This document shows, piece by piece, positions 1-9,430 of a stretch of 64,000 bases of DNA; positions within the stretch are counted from its first letter, which is position 1; every line of letters starts with the position of its first letter. The position numbers were made by a program, and so were the translations under genes. Location: NCBI GenBank assembly GCA_020634615.1, contig JACKBI010000007.1:124001-188000 (forward strand), written 5' to 3'. Source of the DNA: Anaerolineales bacterium (GTDB lineage Bacteria > Chloroflexota > Anaerolineae > JAAEKA01). The notes under the pieces were generated by a model. It was given only the letters and a program-made list of their open reading frames with translations. It had not been told where the DNA came from and did not search any database.

Positions 1-1518
1 AGGAGGAATTGATGCCGTCGTTTGCAGACTGTGGCTTGGGCGCTTTGTCTGACGCCTTGTCATCTTTGAACAGGGTTGTGTCCGCAAACAGCGGCTCGAA
101 ATCACCGCGCAAGGTAATGATCAGGCGAAACACATCGGGCTGCCCCTGGATGGCCGCTGCCAGCAAGCGCAGAAAATACTGGTGTTCATCGTCTCGGCAA
201 AGCGTGACCATCTCCTCGAACTGGTCGATGGTCAGTACCAGCCGTTGGCCGGGATGGACTACAGCCCAACGGGCGACGAACTGCGACAACGCGTCGGCAC
301 CGTGCGCCAGACTCACTGCATCTTCGCCCGGTTCGACGCGCAACAGCGCTGCTAAGGATTGCACCGGTTGGTCGCCAGGGCGCATCGGGGGAAGGACGTG
401 ATAGGATTGGTATCCGACATCACCTCCACAACGTGCGGCTTCGGGACTTCGTGCAGTCTGCAATCGTGGCAACACCCCCGCCTTCACCAGGCTCGACTTT
501 CCCGTCCCCGACGCGCCAAGCACGGCTACGAAGGGCAGTTGATCCACAAGGTCCACTAACCGCGTGATCTCGTCTTCACGTCCGAAAAAGATCTGACTGT
601 GCTTCTGATCGTACGATTTCAGGCCGCGATAGGGGTTAGCGTCGGCGGTCAAGTCTGGCGCTGGCGGCAGGTTAAGTGGGTGGCCAGGGGCCAGGAAGAT
701 GAACTCCCCCTTGCGGTGCTTGTTCAGCGGCCATAGGCCGGGTGTTTGCTCGTGATTGGCCTGCACTTCGGCCTGCACCTCCACCTGCTCGCGCAAGAAA
801 AGGTACAGCTCGGTAGCGGTGATGACGCCATCACCTTTGCCCTTGGGGATCAGATCGGCCTCCCCTTTCTCCAGCGCGTCGAACAAAGCAAGCGCGAATG
901 GAGAATGCTTGCGGTGGTCGGCCTCGCGCCGGCCCAGTACGTCGCCGCCCAACACGTCCAGCGCCTTCTGGTCGTACGCCGCGGAGTGAGCACTTGCCAG
1001 GCTGGGGAGAGCAGGTAGCGGTCGTAGCGCTCCTTATGAATTACGTCGGGTAGTGCGCCGATTTGGCGAGTGGCGGACCAACGGAACGCGCCGGCAAAAC
1101 AGCAGTCGAGGATGGCCAGCATATGACGACAGGGCAGTTCCGTCAGCCAGGCATGCAGGTCGGTCATGGGCAGCATGCTGGCCGAGTCGTCAGGTCGGGC
1201 GTCTTGAGGCACCAGATAGCCGCGCGGGCCGTCGTCGCCGTCTAGCGCCACGCCGTGGCCGGCAAAGTAGACCAGCAGGCGGTCGTTTTCGCCCAGCCGG
1301 ACTGATAACTCCTCAGTGAAGAGCGCGCGTATTCGCTCCAAAGTGACCGGTTGGCCGATCGCTGGCTCGGTCAGCAGGAGCGTTTCGTAGCCATGCGCGT
1401 CTTGCAGCAGTTCGGCCAGTCGCGTGGCATCGTTGACGGCGGTTGTCAGTCGCGGGATGCCGGTGTCGTAAGCGTCGATTCCGATGATGATTGCCAGCGA
1501 GTGGGCGAAGTTGGTCAT
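1..1518 (-). CDS. Caspase-like peptidase fused to STAND NTPase (one frameshift, 3' end outside window)
   Basis: The start chosen is the ATG at 1518. Residues 1-175 form a C14 caspase-like domain with the dyad visible as YFAGHG (His88) and ILDCCFAG (Cys140 region). Near 985-987 the frame is lost: one base appears missing after the motif AWQVLT. The next frame continues without stops to base 1 and reads SAAYDQKALDVLGG, then an EF-hand-like segment and a STAND NTPase with NPYRGLKSY, FFGRE, Walker A GASGTGKSS (about 500-540) and Walker B LTIDQFEEM. Caspase-STAND proteins are effector/sensor fusions in bacterial conflict systems: NTP-driven oligomerisation is thought to activate the peptidase. It is the last visible gene of the minus-strand train. 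Whether the frameshift is real or a sequencing error cannot be decided here. Confidence 0.8.
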
Positions 1519-1710
1519 GGGTGGGACGTTCCCTTTATCGAACAAAAACCCGCCAGATTTCCCGCTACACACGACGGTTCGTGGTGAGGGCGATTATTGC
1601 ACAAATGCGGTTTCAGAGTCAAAGCGCGATTCAACTCGCACCATTGAAAGTCTACACGACCTCTATTGCCTCCGCCGGCCGCACTATGGTGCTGGCGATT
1701 TCCACCGTCG

Positions 1711-3763
1711 TCAATCAACGTAAACGTCGTCGCTCTCGGCCTCGGCGCCATAGCTGCGGGTGTGGACACGGGCCATCAGGCGGTTGAGGCTGTTGAGGTT
1801 GCGCAGGATGTTGCGCATCGTCGGCGCAAACGTGACCGGCAGCTCGTCCTGCTGCATCAGCGTGGCGTCGGCCTCGTCGGTGCTGACGATCAGCTTGAGC
1901 GTGTCTCGCATCTGCATCGTTAACGCCCTGCTGCCACAGCTTGTCAAGGTACTGATCGAAGACGGTCGGGATGGTCATTGTTCAGCGCCGATGGTCTCCA
2001 ACCAGAACTGCCCAAACGCCTCCTGGCCCGGCTCCAGCCAGACGCCGCCGCGATGCAGCAGGCCGGTGTAGATGCTGTAGCCTTCGGTCAGGTCCAGCAA
2101 CATGTAGAAGAGACGCTGGTCAGATTTGTTGCGCAGCCGGATCTGCACGCGCGGCTTGCGCCAGCCGTCCTCCAACTGCTCGTACTCGTAGCGCACACCT
2201 GAGGCTGTGTCCAGCAGTTCCAGTTCGCCATCCGCTGCCGCTCGCGGAAGATATCCAGACTGATCGCATCGCGCGGCAGTTGCGTGGCGGGGTTGGTCAG
2301 GCGGGCGGCGGTGACCCAGCGGGCGATGTGCTCCAGCCGGTAGGCAACCACCAACGCGCTCTCAGCGTCCAGGCCGTCTGTGTCCACGGCCAGTTTTGGG
2401 CTTCGGTGGCGCGGCGGATGCGGTAGCGGCCGGCCTCGGCGTCTGCCAGCAGGCGGTACTCGGCCGCAGCCAGGTCGCTCTCACGCACCAGCAGGGATGG
2501 CGCGCCTGGCCCGTTGATGCTGGCTAACGCCTGGCGGACGAAGTTCAGCGCGGCTGGATCGCCCTCGAAGGCCACGCTGAGCGGCGGCAGCAGCGTGCTG
2601 GTCACCACGGCCTTGTAAGTCGTCCGGGTGTCCAGCGGCGCACGGTCGATGCGCACCGGCAACACCGCGCTCTGACCCGGCTTTAGACCTGTGTCACACT
2701 GGCCTGGCCGGCGGCGTGTTTTCCAGACTGCGCAGGCTGGCAGGATCAGCGTCGAAGGGAAGAAGGCCAGTTGCGTCGACTCGCCACCTGCAGCCGGCTG
2801 CGGGATGCCGTGGATCGCGCCGGCGTCAATGATCCAGCCCAGATCTCTGTCTTTGCTCAGCGTAAACGTCGCGGGAACGGCTGGGATGGCCCCGCCCAGG
2901 AAGGGCTGATCGAGATCGGCCGGCTCGCTGGCCTCCAGCTGTGGATGCTGGTCACCTACGCGCTGCTGCACCAGGGCGTTGACGCGCTTGAACAGGTCGC
3001 GGTAGCTCAGCGGCGCGCCAGACTGCTGCAACGTGTCTTGCAGGTAGTAGGAGAACGCGCCGCGGCGCTCCAGACCGGCGGGGCCCGGGAAGACGGTCTC
3101 TTTCGCAGTTTGCTCTGGACGGCAGGCGGCCAGCAGAATGTGCCGTCCCGACGCGATGGCTGCCCAGGGCATGGCTGGGCCGGCGGCGCTTGTTTGCTGC
3201 TCTTGCAGCCCGGCCACCGGCGGCGGCGTCACGATGTAGCTGGTGATGGGCCGGGTGCGCGTGTCGGCCTTCTCCTGACGGATGGTGACGTCCTCGGCGT
3301 CGCGCGTGCCGGAGCCGGAGTGACAGCAGTCGAGGATCACCGCGAAGTGCGGGCCGTTGGCCGCCACCTCGGAGATGAGCTGGGCCAGTTCCTTGTCAGC
3401 CAGATCCCAGCCGCCGGATGCACGGCTGTCGTGGCAGACCAGCGTCTCATTCAGGTGGTCCGGCTCGAAGTCCCAGAATTCGGGCGGCGCGTTCTCCTGC
3501 GACCCGTGGCCGGCGTAGCAGAAGAGCGCCACGTCACCGGGGCCGGCCTGGCTGAGATGGCTGCGCCAGGCGTCGATGATCCCCTGGCGGGTGGCCTGCG
3601 CGTTGGCTAGTAGCAGCGGGTAGAAACGGTCGCTGCCGCCGGCCACACGCGCCGCCAGCAGATCGTGCAGGCGCGTCACGTCATTGACGCAGCCCCTGAG
3701 CGAGTTGACCCCGCCAAGGTAATCGTCGATGCCAACAAAGAGTGCGTAGATGGTGCGTGGCAT
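1711..3763 (-). pseudogene. Metacaspase-like (C14) protein, C-terminal half frameshifted
   Basis: The ATG at 3763 is preferred over an upstream ATG at 3781 and a GTG at 3790 because the caspase fold starts immediately (IYALFVGIDDY). The dyad is visible as CYAGHGSQ (His86) and ILDCCHSGSG (Cys146/147). The frame is good to about 2750; downstream, coding continues in alternating frames. Breaks are visible near 2745, 2690, 2396 (a run of four A where five are needed), 2230 and 1940. The tail reads ELELLDTASGVRYEYEQLED, then WLEPGQEAFGQFWLETIG, then RDTLKLIVSTDEADATLMQQ, ending in TGA at 1711. This tail is the usual beta-rich C-terminal region of Chloroflexota caspase proteins, so it is one gene. 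Without the frameshifts it would be about 680 residues. Genuine decay and local sequence error are both possible. Confidence 0.72.
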
Positions 3764-3844
3764 GGTGGTTGAGCCTTTCATTGTGGACACAGGACTGGCA
3801 GTCCCTCGGAGAACTGCCAGTCCTGACGGATCTCGATCTCGCGA

Positions 3845-5935
3845 CTAAGCCAGGCTCAGCAGGGTTGTGTTTCCAGTAGCCTGCGCCATCCAGCCTTCTT
3901 CTGCGCCGATGCGTACCTTCCACCAGACGAAGCCGTTGGTCTGCTGCGACTCGCCCAGGATGGTGACAGCGGTTGCGGGATCCACCAAGCGCGCGACTGT
4001 TCCATTCGGCGACTGCCGGAGGTTGACGTCTTTAGTGGTGAAGACAGTCTGGCCGGCTTTGAATGTGGGCAACGCCGGCGTCTTGCCGTTGGACGGCGCG
4101 ACGGGCTGTTGCGGCGACGGTGACAGCCCGCCAGCTTGCTCAGCCAGCCTGCCAGCCTTGTCACGATAGGTGCGGAACAGCTCATCCCAGTCGTCGTGAA
4201 ACAGGCCGCGATCCATGCCGCTGTTCCTGTCGCCGTCGCCGTTGTCAAACTGGGTAGCCAGGAAACCCCACTGCATATAGCCCTGCGCGCCGCGCTCGAA
4301 CCAGGCTTTCATGTCGTCGCCTATGGCAGCGCCGCGCCGGCCGCTCTTGTCAGCATCGATGCCGGCCTCTTCGACAATGAACGGTTTGCCTACCTCAGCG
4401 GCCAACTGGCTGTCGTCGTTCTTGTGGATCTTCTGCCCCTTGCGCGGGTCGTGTTCGCCTGGTTGTTCGCCAGGCAGGTGCCGGTTGTATGCATGTACAG
4501 TCAGGAAATCGATGTCAGGCGAGCTATAGAGCTCGCGTTGCAGATCTGGGCGAGGTTCCATATGCACATGCTGCGTGCTGATCATCCCGGTGGTGACCAT
4601 GTGGTTGTGGTCGAGATCGCGGATGTGCCTGGCCACCTTGTGGTTGAATCTTTTGAATTCCTCAGCTTGGTTGTCTAGTTTGAGCTCGTTGCCGATCTCC
4701 CAGGCAAAGATATTGGGATGGCCGGCAAAGCGCCCGACAAGATGGTCAAGCAGCCGCTGGTAGTTCACAATGTACTCGCCCTTGAACCATTGCTCGTTGA
4801 TGAGAGTAAGGCCGTCCCCGTGTGCGGTGTAGAAGCCATCGTCGCCCTGAGGATGAAACGGCGTGTTTTCATACAGGTCGGTGAGGGCGGCGATCACGTA
4901 CATTTCCTTGTCGTGGCAAGTTTTAAGGACTTTCTCCAGGCGGTCGCCTACAACCTCCGGCGGCACATGCTTGCAGGCAGCAAAAACCCGCACCACACGG
5001 GCGCCCATCTCGTGGGCAAACTGAAGCTGGGTGTCGATGTCCGATGGCTGGCTGGCGCCTAGAACATTCTGGTCATGGTGCTTCCACTCGTCCCCACCGT
5101 AGTGTAACAGGCCGCGTAAGTTCACGCCTACGAACACGAACGCCTTGTCGTTCAGGAAGAAGCGCGGTACGCCTGCCTTGTCACGCTTTACTTCGACAAA
5201 TCCTGCCGCGCGCTCAACGGGCGCCGGTTCCAGTTCGATCCCAACGGTCAATTCACCGTCCTGGCCGATTTCGATCTCCCGCGTCGTAGGTAGATACTGG
5301 TCGGCTTCCACAAGCAAGCGATACATGCCGGCTGGCAAACCCTCCCAACGGCACGTCCCGTTGACGCCAGTGTAAGCTGCCAGATAGAACGTGTCGACGC
5401 CGAGCGTCCGTGGCAACCGGTAGCTGGTTCCGGGTTGCAGGCGGCTGTTTTGGTTGCCAAATCCTGGGTATTGATCGGGGAACTGCGCCGCAAACTGATC
5501 CCAACTTAGTCCGATTACCTTGCCGCGCACCTGCTGCTGCCAGCATTCCCAGAGATTGCCCGCAAACCCAGTCAGTTCGCGGTCCCAGGCAACCAGCGGC
5601 GCAACGTTGGCAGGCAGGCAGTTCTCCGGCAGGAAGTAAAGCCGGCCAGCTTCGAACATGCCGCCGGTTTCGTGCAGCGACGGGTTGTGGACCAGGACCT
5701 GCTCGCGGAACTCCTGCCAGGTAATGCCAGCCACATCCTGTGCGACGTGCTTCTGCCAGCAGTTCCAGCGGTTGCCGCTGTAGTCGCTGACCTCACGCGT
5801 CCAGGTGATGGCGTCGGCCAGCGCCAATGCGGCGTTGGGATGACCGGCGAGACTGCCAGCGTCGCCGGTCAAACGCACCAGCGCCGCTGACAGCGGCAGA
5901 TCGAAGGTGGTTACTCGTACGTTCAATGTGCTCAT
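3845..5935 (-). CDS. GH5-like glycoside hydrolase with two N-terminal repeats and a C-terminal SH3b domain
   Basis: This 696-residue protein is intact. Residues about 50-105 and 120-178 are two copies of a W/C-rich module (SGNRWNCWQ... and AGNLWECWQ...), each ending in a G-x-x-Y-x-LP pattern reminiscent of LysM-like modules. A short carboxypeptidase-regulatory-like beta segment follows (185-240). Next comes a TIM-barrel hydrolase (about 246-600) with the GH5/clan A acid-base motif AWEIGNELK (Glu417) and nucleophile motif PFIVEEAG (Glu522/523). Residues 630-692 form a bacterial SH3 domain (VNLRQSPNGTV...WWKVRI...GWMAQ). No signal peptide is visible, although substrates of such enzymes (mannans, cellulose, wall glycans) are extracellular. 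A good SD (GGAGG) precedes the ATG. It lies between another hydrolase and the caspase gene, 15 bp after 5951. Confidence 0.82.
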   Translation of the reverse strand: MSTLNVRVTTFDLPLSAALVRLTGDAGSLAGHPNAALALADAITWTREVSDYSGNRWNCWQKHVAQDVAGITWQEFREQVLVHNPSLHETGGMFEAGRLYFLPENCLPANVAPLVAWDRELTGFAGNLWECWQQQVRGKVIGLSWDQFAAQFPDQYPGFGNQNSRLQPGTSYRLPRTLGVDTFYLAAYTGVNGTCRWEGLPAGMYRLLVEADQYLPTTREIEIGQDGELTVGIELEPAPVERAAGFVEVKRDKAGVPRFFLNDKAFVFVGVNLRGLLHYGGDEWKHHDQNVLGASQPSDIDTQLQFAHEMGARVVRVFAACKHVPPEVVGDRLEKVLKTCHDKEMYVIAALTDLYENTPFHPQGDDGFYTAHGDGLTLINEQWFKGEYIVNYQRLLDHLVGRFAGHPNIFAWEIGNELKLDNQAEEFKRFNHKVARHIRDLDHNHMVTTGMISTQHVHMEPRPDLQRELYSSPDIDFLTVHAYNRHLPGEQPGEHDPRKGQKIHKNDDSQLAAEVGKPFIVEEAGIDADKSGRRGAAIGDDMKAWFERGAQGYMQWGFLATQFDNGDGDRNSGMDRGLFHDDWDELFRTYRDKAGRLAEQAGGLSPSPQQPVAPSNGKTPALPTFKAGQTVFTTKDVNLRQSPNGTVARLVDPATAVTILGESQQTNGFVWWKVRIGAEEGWMAQATGNTTLLSLA

Positions 5936-5950
5936 CGTTTCCTCCTGTTG

Positions 5951-6943
5951 CTATTGCGCCAATCGCTCGGCGACCCAATCCATGATCCTGATGGGATTGC
6001 CGTTGTTGTCGTCGCCGGTCAGGCGAAACGACTTCCATTTGTCGGTCCACCCGACCTGATAGAGGCAGGCGCCCAGCACCGCGGCGTCTTGCAACATCAG
6101 ATCGTTGTACCACTGCAATGAGGTCCAGTAGTCCTCCTGCGTCTGCGGCTCGACCTCGGTCAGCCAGCCGACGTCGCCGGCGCCGTCGCCGCTGTGCAGG
6201 TGTGCGCGGGCCAGACCGGCCTCGGTGATGACGGCCTTGAAGCGGTCGCCATGAACGGCGCGGATGCCCTGCAGGATGGCCGGAAAGAGGCCGGCGTCGG
6301 TCTTGGTCGGGCGGTCGGTCAACTGCACTGACATGGCGGGCCAGCCGTACTCGTGAAAGCCGAGGTAGGTGTATTCCTTCAACGTCTCCGGGTAGAGATC
6401 GAGGTACTGCTGGGCGGTCTTGAAGTTGCCCGCGCCGAAGTTGAAGGCCATTGCCTCGACGCCAGGGACGTGCTCGCGCAGCCGGCGGCGGAAGGCGACC
6501 TGCATCAGGTCGTAGCGGCGATGCTTCTCGCGGTTTTCCTTGCGCCATTCATCGGTCTGCTGCGACACACCGTCCCACGACGGGCCTTCGATGGGCTCAT
6601 TGAGGCTCATCCAGGCATCCACCAGAAGCCGCCCGCTTGGGTTGTCTGGGAAGCGCTTCTGCACGAAGCTGCGATCCTTCTCGAAGATCTTGTCGGCCAG
6701 CCGCCGGCCGGCTGCTTCCGGATCCGGGTTGTTGAGAAACGCGCCCTGCTCGCCGCTATCCATCCCCAGGCGACCGATGACGAAGGTGTTGGGCGAGCGC
6801 CAGTCACGCATCTGAGTTAGCAACATGTCGTCCTTCGACTCCATGTGGATCAGCGCCACTGGCGGCTTGATGCGCTCCATCAGGCTCCACAGGCCGTGCT
6901 GATCCTGCGAGACGTGCAGGTAGAAACCGAGTTTGTTGGTCAT
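5951..6943 (-). CDS. TIM-barrel glycoside hydrolase-like protein
   Basis: This 330-residue protein begins MTNKLGFYLHVSQDQHG and is preceded by a clear SD (AAGGAG, 7-8 bp). Family assignment rests on two clan-A signatures in the expected order: MSLNEPIEG (acid/base Glu, about residue 117) and AVITEAGLA (nucleophile Glu, about residue 242). Strand/helix periodicity is consistent with a single-domain barrel. It lacks a signal peptide and any carbohydrate-binding module. Fifteen bases separate it from the GH5-like gene and about 200 from the small beta protein upstream, so the three were probably co-transcribed. I cannot name the GH family or substrate. A non-catalytic barrel is unlikely because both Glu residues are present. 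Confidence 0.72.
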   Translation of the reverse strand: MTNKLGFYLHVSQDQHGLWSLMERIKPPVALIHMESKDDMLLTQMRDWRSPNTFVIGRLGMDSGEQGAFLNNPDPEAAGRRLADKIFEKDRSFVQKRFPDNPSGRLLVDAWMSLNEPIEGPSWDGVSQQTDEWRKENREKHRRYDLMQVAFRRRLREHVPGVEAMAFNFGAGNFKTAQQYLDLYPETLKEYTYLGFHEYGWPAMSVQLTDRPTKTDAGLFPAILQGIRAVHGDRFKAVITEAGLARAHLHSGDGAGDVGWLTEVEPQTQEDYWTSLQWYNDLMLQDAAVLGACLYQVGWTDKWKSFRLTGDDNNGNPIRIMDWVAERLAQ

Positions 6944-7146
6944 GAGGTGCTCCTTCGAATTGCCAGCTGATGAAGCGGTGTCGGGGCAGCTGCTGGCCGG
7001 ACACCGCTTGCTTCTCTAATTGATGCTAAATCTGACGGTGATCTGTCGCCGGGGCGGCCGGGCAACCATCCACGAATGGTCCACGAATACACGGATCGAT
7101 CGTCGTCGCCATTCGCGCATTCGTGGATGGCTCTTGCCCCGCAGAC

Positions 7147-7737
7147 TCAACCGCCGATGCCCAGGTGCGCAATGACGCGGTCGAGTTTTTCTTCGATGCG
7201 CTGCAGTTGATCCGTCACCGCGCCGCCAGGCTCACCACCGCCAGGCTCACCGCCGCCGGGCTCGCCGCCGGTCCGCTCGCGGAACACCAGGTCGTAGCAG
7301 ACGTGCCGGCCGCCCGGCAGGCCCAGCCCGCCGATGACATCGCTGATGACGCTGCCGTTCTGGTCGCCGATGTAGATCGCCAGCGGACCCGGCTGGGCCG
7401 AGGGGCCGAAGCCGCCCGGGTTGTACTTGTTGGTAATCATGTGCTGGTAGGGAATGTTTGGATTGCCGGGCAGCAGCTTGTTCTCGAAGCCGCGGGGGAA
7501 CTGCCACCCCTCCCACGGCCACGCCAGGTAGCAATTGACCCGGGCCTGGATGTTGTCCTTGTCCAGCACCTGGACCGTGGCGACGATGTTGTTCTGCGAG
7601 GCCGCTTCGTCAACCAGCGTGGCGCGGATCAGTTCATACTTTGCCTCCGGCGCCGGCAGGTATTCCAGCCGCACGCCGGTCGTCTTGCCGCCGACTTCAG
7701 CGTAGCCGCGACAGTTCTCTGCACGTGGGTCGTTCAT
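7147..7737 (-). CDS. Small beta-rich protein with Gly-Glu-Pro linker and C-terminal helix; function unknown
   Basis: The protein has 196 residues; the ATG at 7737 is chosen because AAGGAG lies 7 bp upstream (a TTG directly before it is less likely). The first about 150 residues are beta-rich and Trp/Asn/Pro-rich (WPWEGWQFPRGFENKL, GRHVCYDLVFRER). A repetitive linker (GGEPGGGEPGGGEPGG) and a final amphipathic helix follow (DQLQRIEEKLDRVIAHLG), a likely oligomerisation segment. The pattern suggests a binding domain displayed on a coiled coil. Its position before two glycoside hydrolases is compatible with a carbohydrate-binding role, but that is inference. No catalytic motif is recognisable. 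Confidence 0.6.
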   Translation of the reverse strand: MNDPRAENCRGYAEVGGKTTGVRLEYLPAPEAKYELIRATLVDEAASQNNIVATVQVLDKDNIQARVNCYLAWPWEGWQFPRGFENKLLPGNPNIPYQHMITNKYNPGGFGPSAQPGPLAIYIGDQNGSVISDVIGGLGLPGGRHVCYDLVFRERTGGEPGGGEPGGGEPGGAVTDQLQRIEEKLDRVIAHLGIGG

Positions 7738-7834
7738 CAATGGTCTCCTTCTGTTAGTAGATGGATTTGTAGCGTGGATTGCACGGAATCCAGGATGCTT
7801 CTTGATCGGTGTAGTTGGCGCCAGAGTTGGCGCG

Positions 7835-9430
7835 TTACTGCTGTAACAGCGCCTCCAGCGTTGCCTCGTCGAAGATAGCGCTCACGGGTTCATCGGCGCG
7901 CAGCCGTTGCACCCACTCGCGGCGCTGTTCGACCTGGTACGAATCGTATCCGCTTGCGACGAAGACCTCGAAGTCCTCGATCGCGCCGTCCTTGTTGCCG
8001 CTCAGCGCGCGGGGCCACGCCGCGGATATCATGGCGCAGTGTCAGGTAGTACGGGGCGGTCGTATCAGCGGTATCGACCAGTTCCTCGCAGATCGTTATC
8101 ACTCGATCAGCGCTGCCGCGCAATGCTCCGTACACCGCTCCGTGCCAGCAAAGTGCGTTCAACGCATCAACAGTGAACGCCACATTCTGCCGGTCGTACC
8201 CCAGGCGTACAGATCGAGCGCCTGGTCGATGGCGTTGTTGCGAGCCAGATTGGTCAGTGTCTGCGACGCCACGTCGTCCAGGTTCGACGCGCTGGCTGCA
8301 TCCGTCAGCCTGGCCGTCAGCGTGTCTTCGCCGCTGTCGGCGACGTTCTGGGGCAAGAGCAGGTATTCCCCGTCCTGCGGCAGGATCGCAGCCAACGATG
8401 CGCCGTCCCCGCTGGAAGCCAGCACTGTGCCTTCAGACGTAACCAGTTGCAGGTAGCCGGCGCCGTCGAACCCGGTGTCTACGATGTCGATGGTGAGCGC
8501 CTGGCCGGCCTCTCCGTTCACCGTCCAGGCGCGGTCAGGGAGGATGCTTGCCGATGAACCGTCAGTGGGCAGCGGCTCGGGCGCCAACTCAGCGACGGCG
8601 AGACTGAACGCTCCACTGCCGCCGTACTTATCCGCCTGAACCAGGAAGCTCGGACTGACAGGCAGCACAAGTGTCAGCAGCGAGTTGTAACCTGCCCCGC
8701 CGTCGTCGTCGTAGCCAATCTGCTGCCCATCGCCATCGAAGAGCCGCAGGATCGTGTCAAGGCCGGAGCCCTCCTCTGCCAGGTTGATCTGAACGATCTG
8801 GCCCGGTGCAGCATTCAGGGTCCAGAGCGTGTCCCCACCGGTGGTAGACTGCACGGTTCGTCCAACCAACAGCTCGGTGGTACGATTGGAGCGACGCAGT
8901 TGGTAGGGTTTTTGGGCATCCAGGTCTTCCACCCGCACAAAGTACGATCCGTCGTCGCGTAGAATGTAGCTGGGAATGCGCGCGCTGCCCGTCGTACCGT
9001 CGCTGGCAGCATAGGCCAGCGATTCGCCGCGGCTGGAAAGCGGCGACAGAGCCGACAGGGCAGCCGTGTCGCTGGTGACCAAGCTGGCGCTGATGATCTG
9101 GCCGGCGCGGCCTTCGAGCGTCCAGATAGCGTCAGCGGCCGGAGTGGAGTCCTCGGATTCGCCGAGTTTCAGCGAGCGCGGCTCCAACAGGTTCAGCGTG
9201 ACCGAGAACGTCCCGCTGGCATTCCCCAGGTTAGCGGTCACCCGATACAGGTCATCAGCAGGCAAGACTCGAGGATCGATTCGTCCGCGTCCATAATCTT
9301 CGCCGACCGTAGACCTATCGCTCGCTCACGCGGGTCAGCGCTATATACAGGTCAGATCCATCACCGGAGATTGCCATGTCCAACGAAACGATCTGGCCCG
9401 CCTTGCCGTCGAAGAGCCAGGGGCCGTCAG
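7835..9430 (-). pseudogene. 3' part of giant STAND-WD40-PPC gene: PPC-like beta domains and tail (frameshifted)
   Basis: This is the continuation of the gene starting at 14219. Coding evidence passes through three frames. After the break near 9440 one frame reads WLFDGKAGQIVSLDMAISGD to TRVSER (about 9310). It then shifts to GEDYGRGRIDPRVLPADDLY, which runs to about 8195. Next comes DLYAWGYDRQNVAFTVDALN, and after about 8030 ALSGNKDGAIEDFEVFVASG to TLEALLQQ and a stop at 7835. The repeated pattern (LWTLNAAPGQIVQINL, AWTVNGEAGQALTIDI, IWTLEGRAGQIISASL) matches PPC-type secreted beta domains; at least four copies are seen. The last 120 residues look TPR-like. In related proteins this is a C-terminal sensory or adhesive region. 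It would be non-functional as a single chain if the frameshifts are real. Confidence 0.62.
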
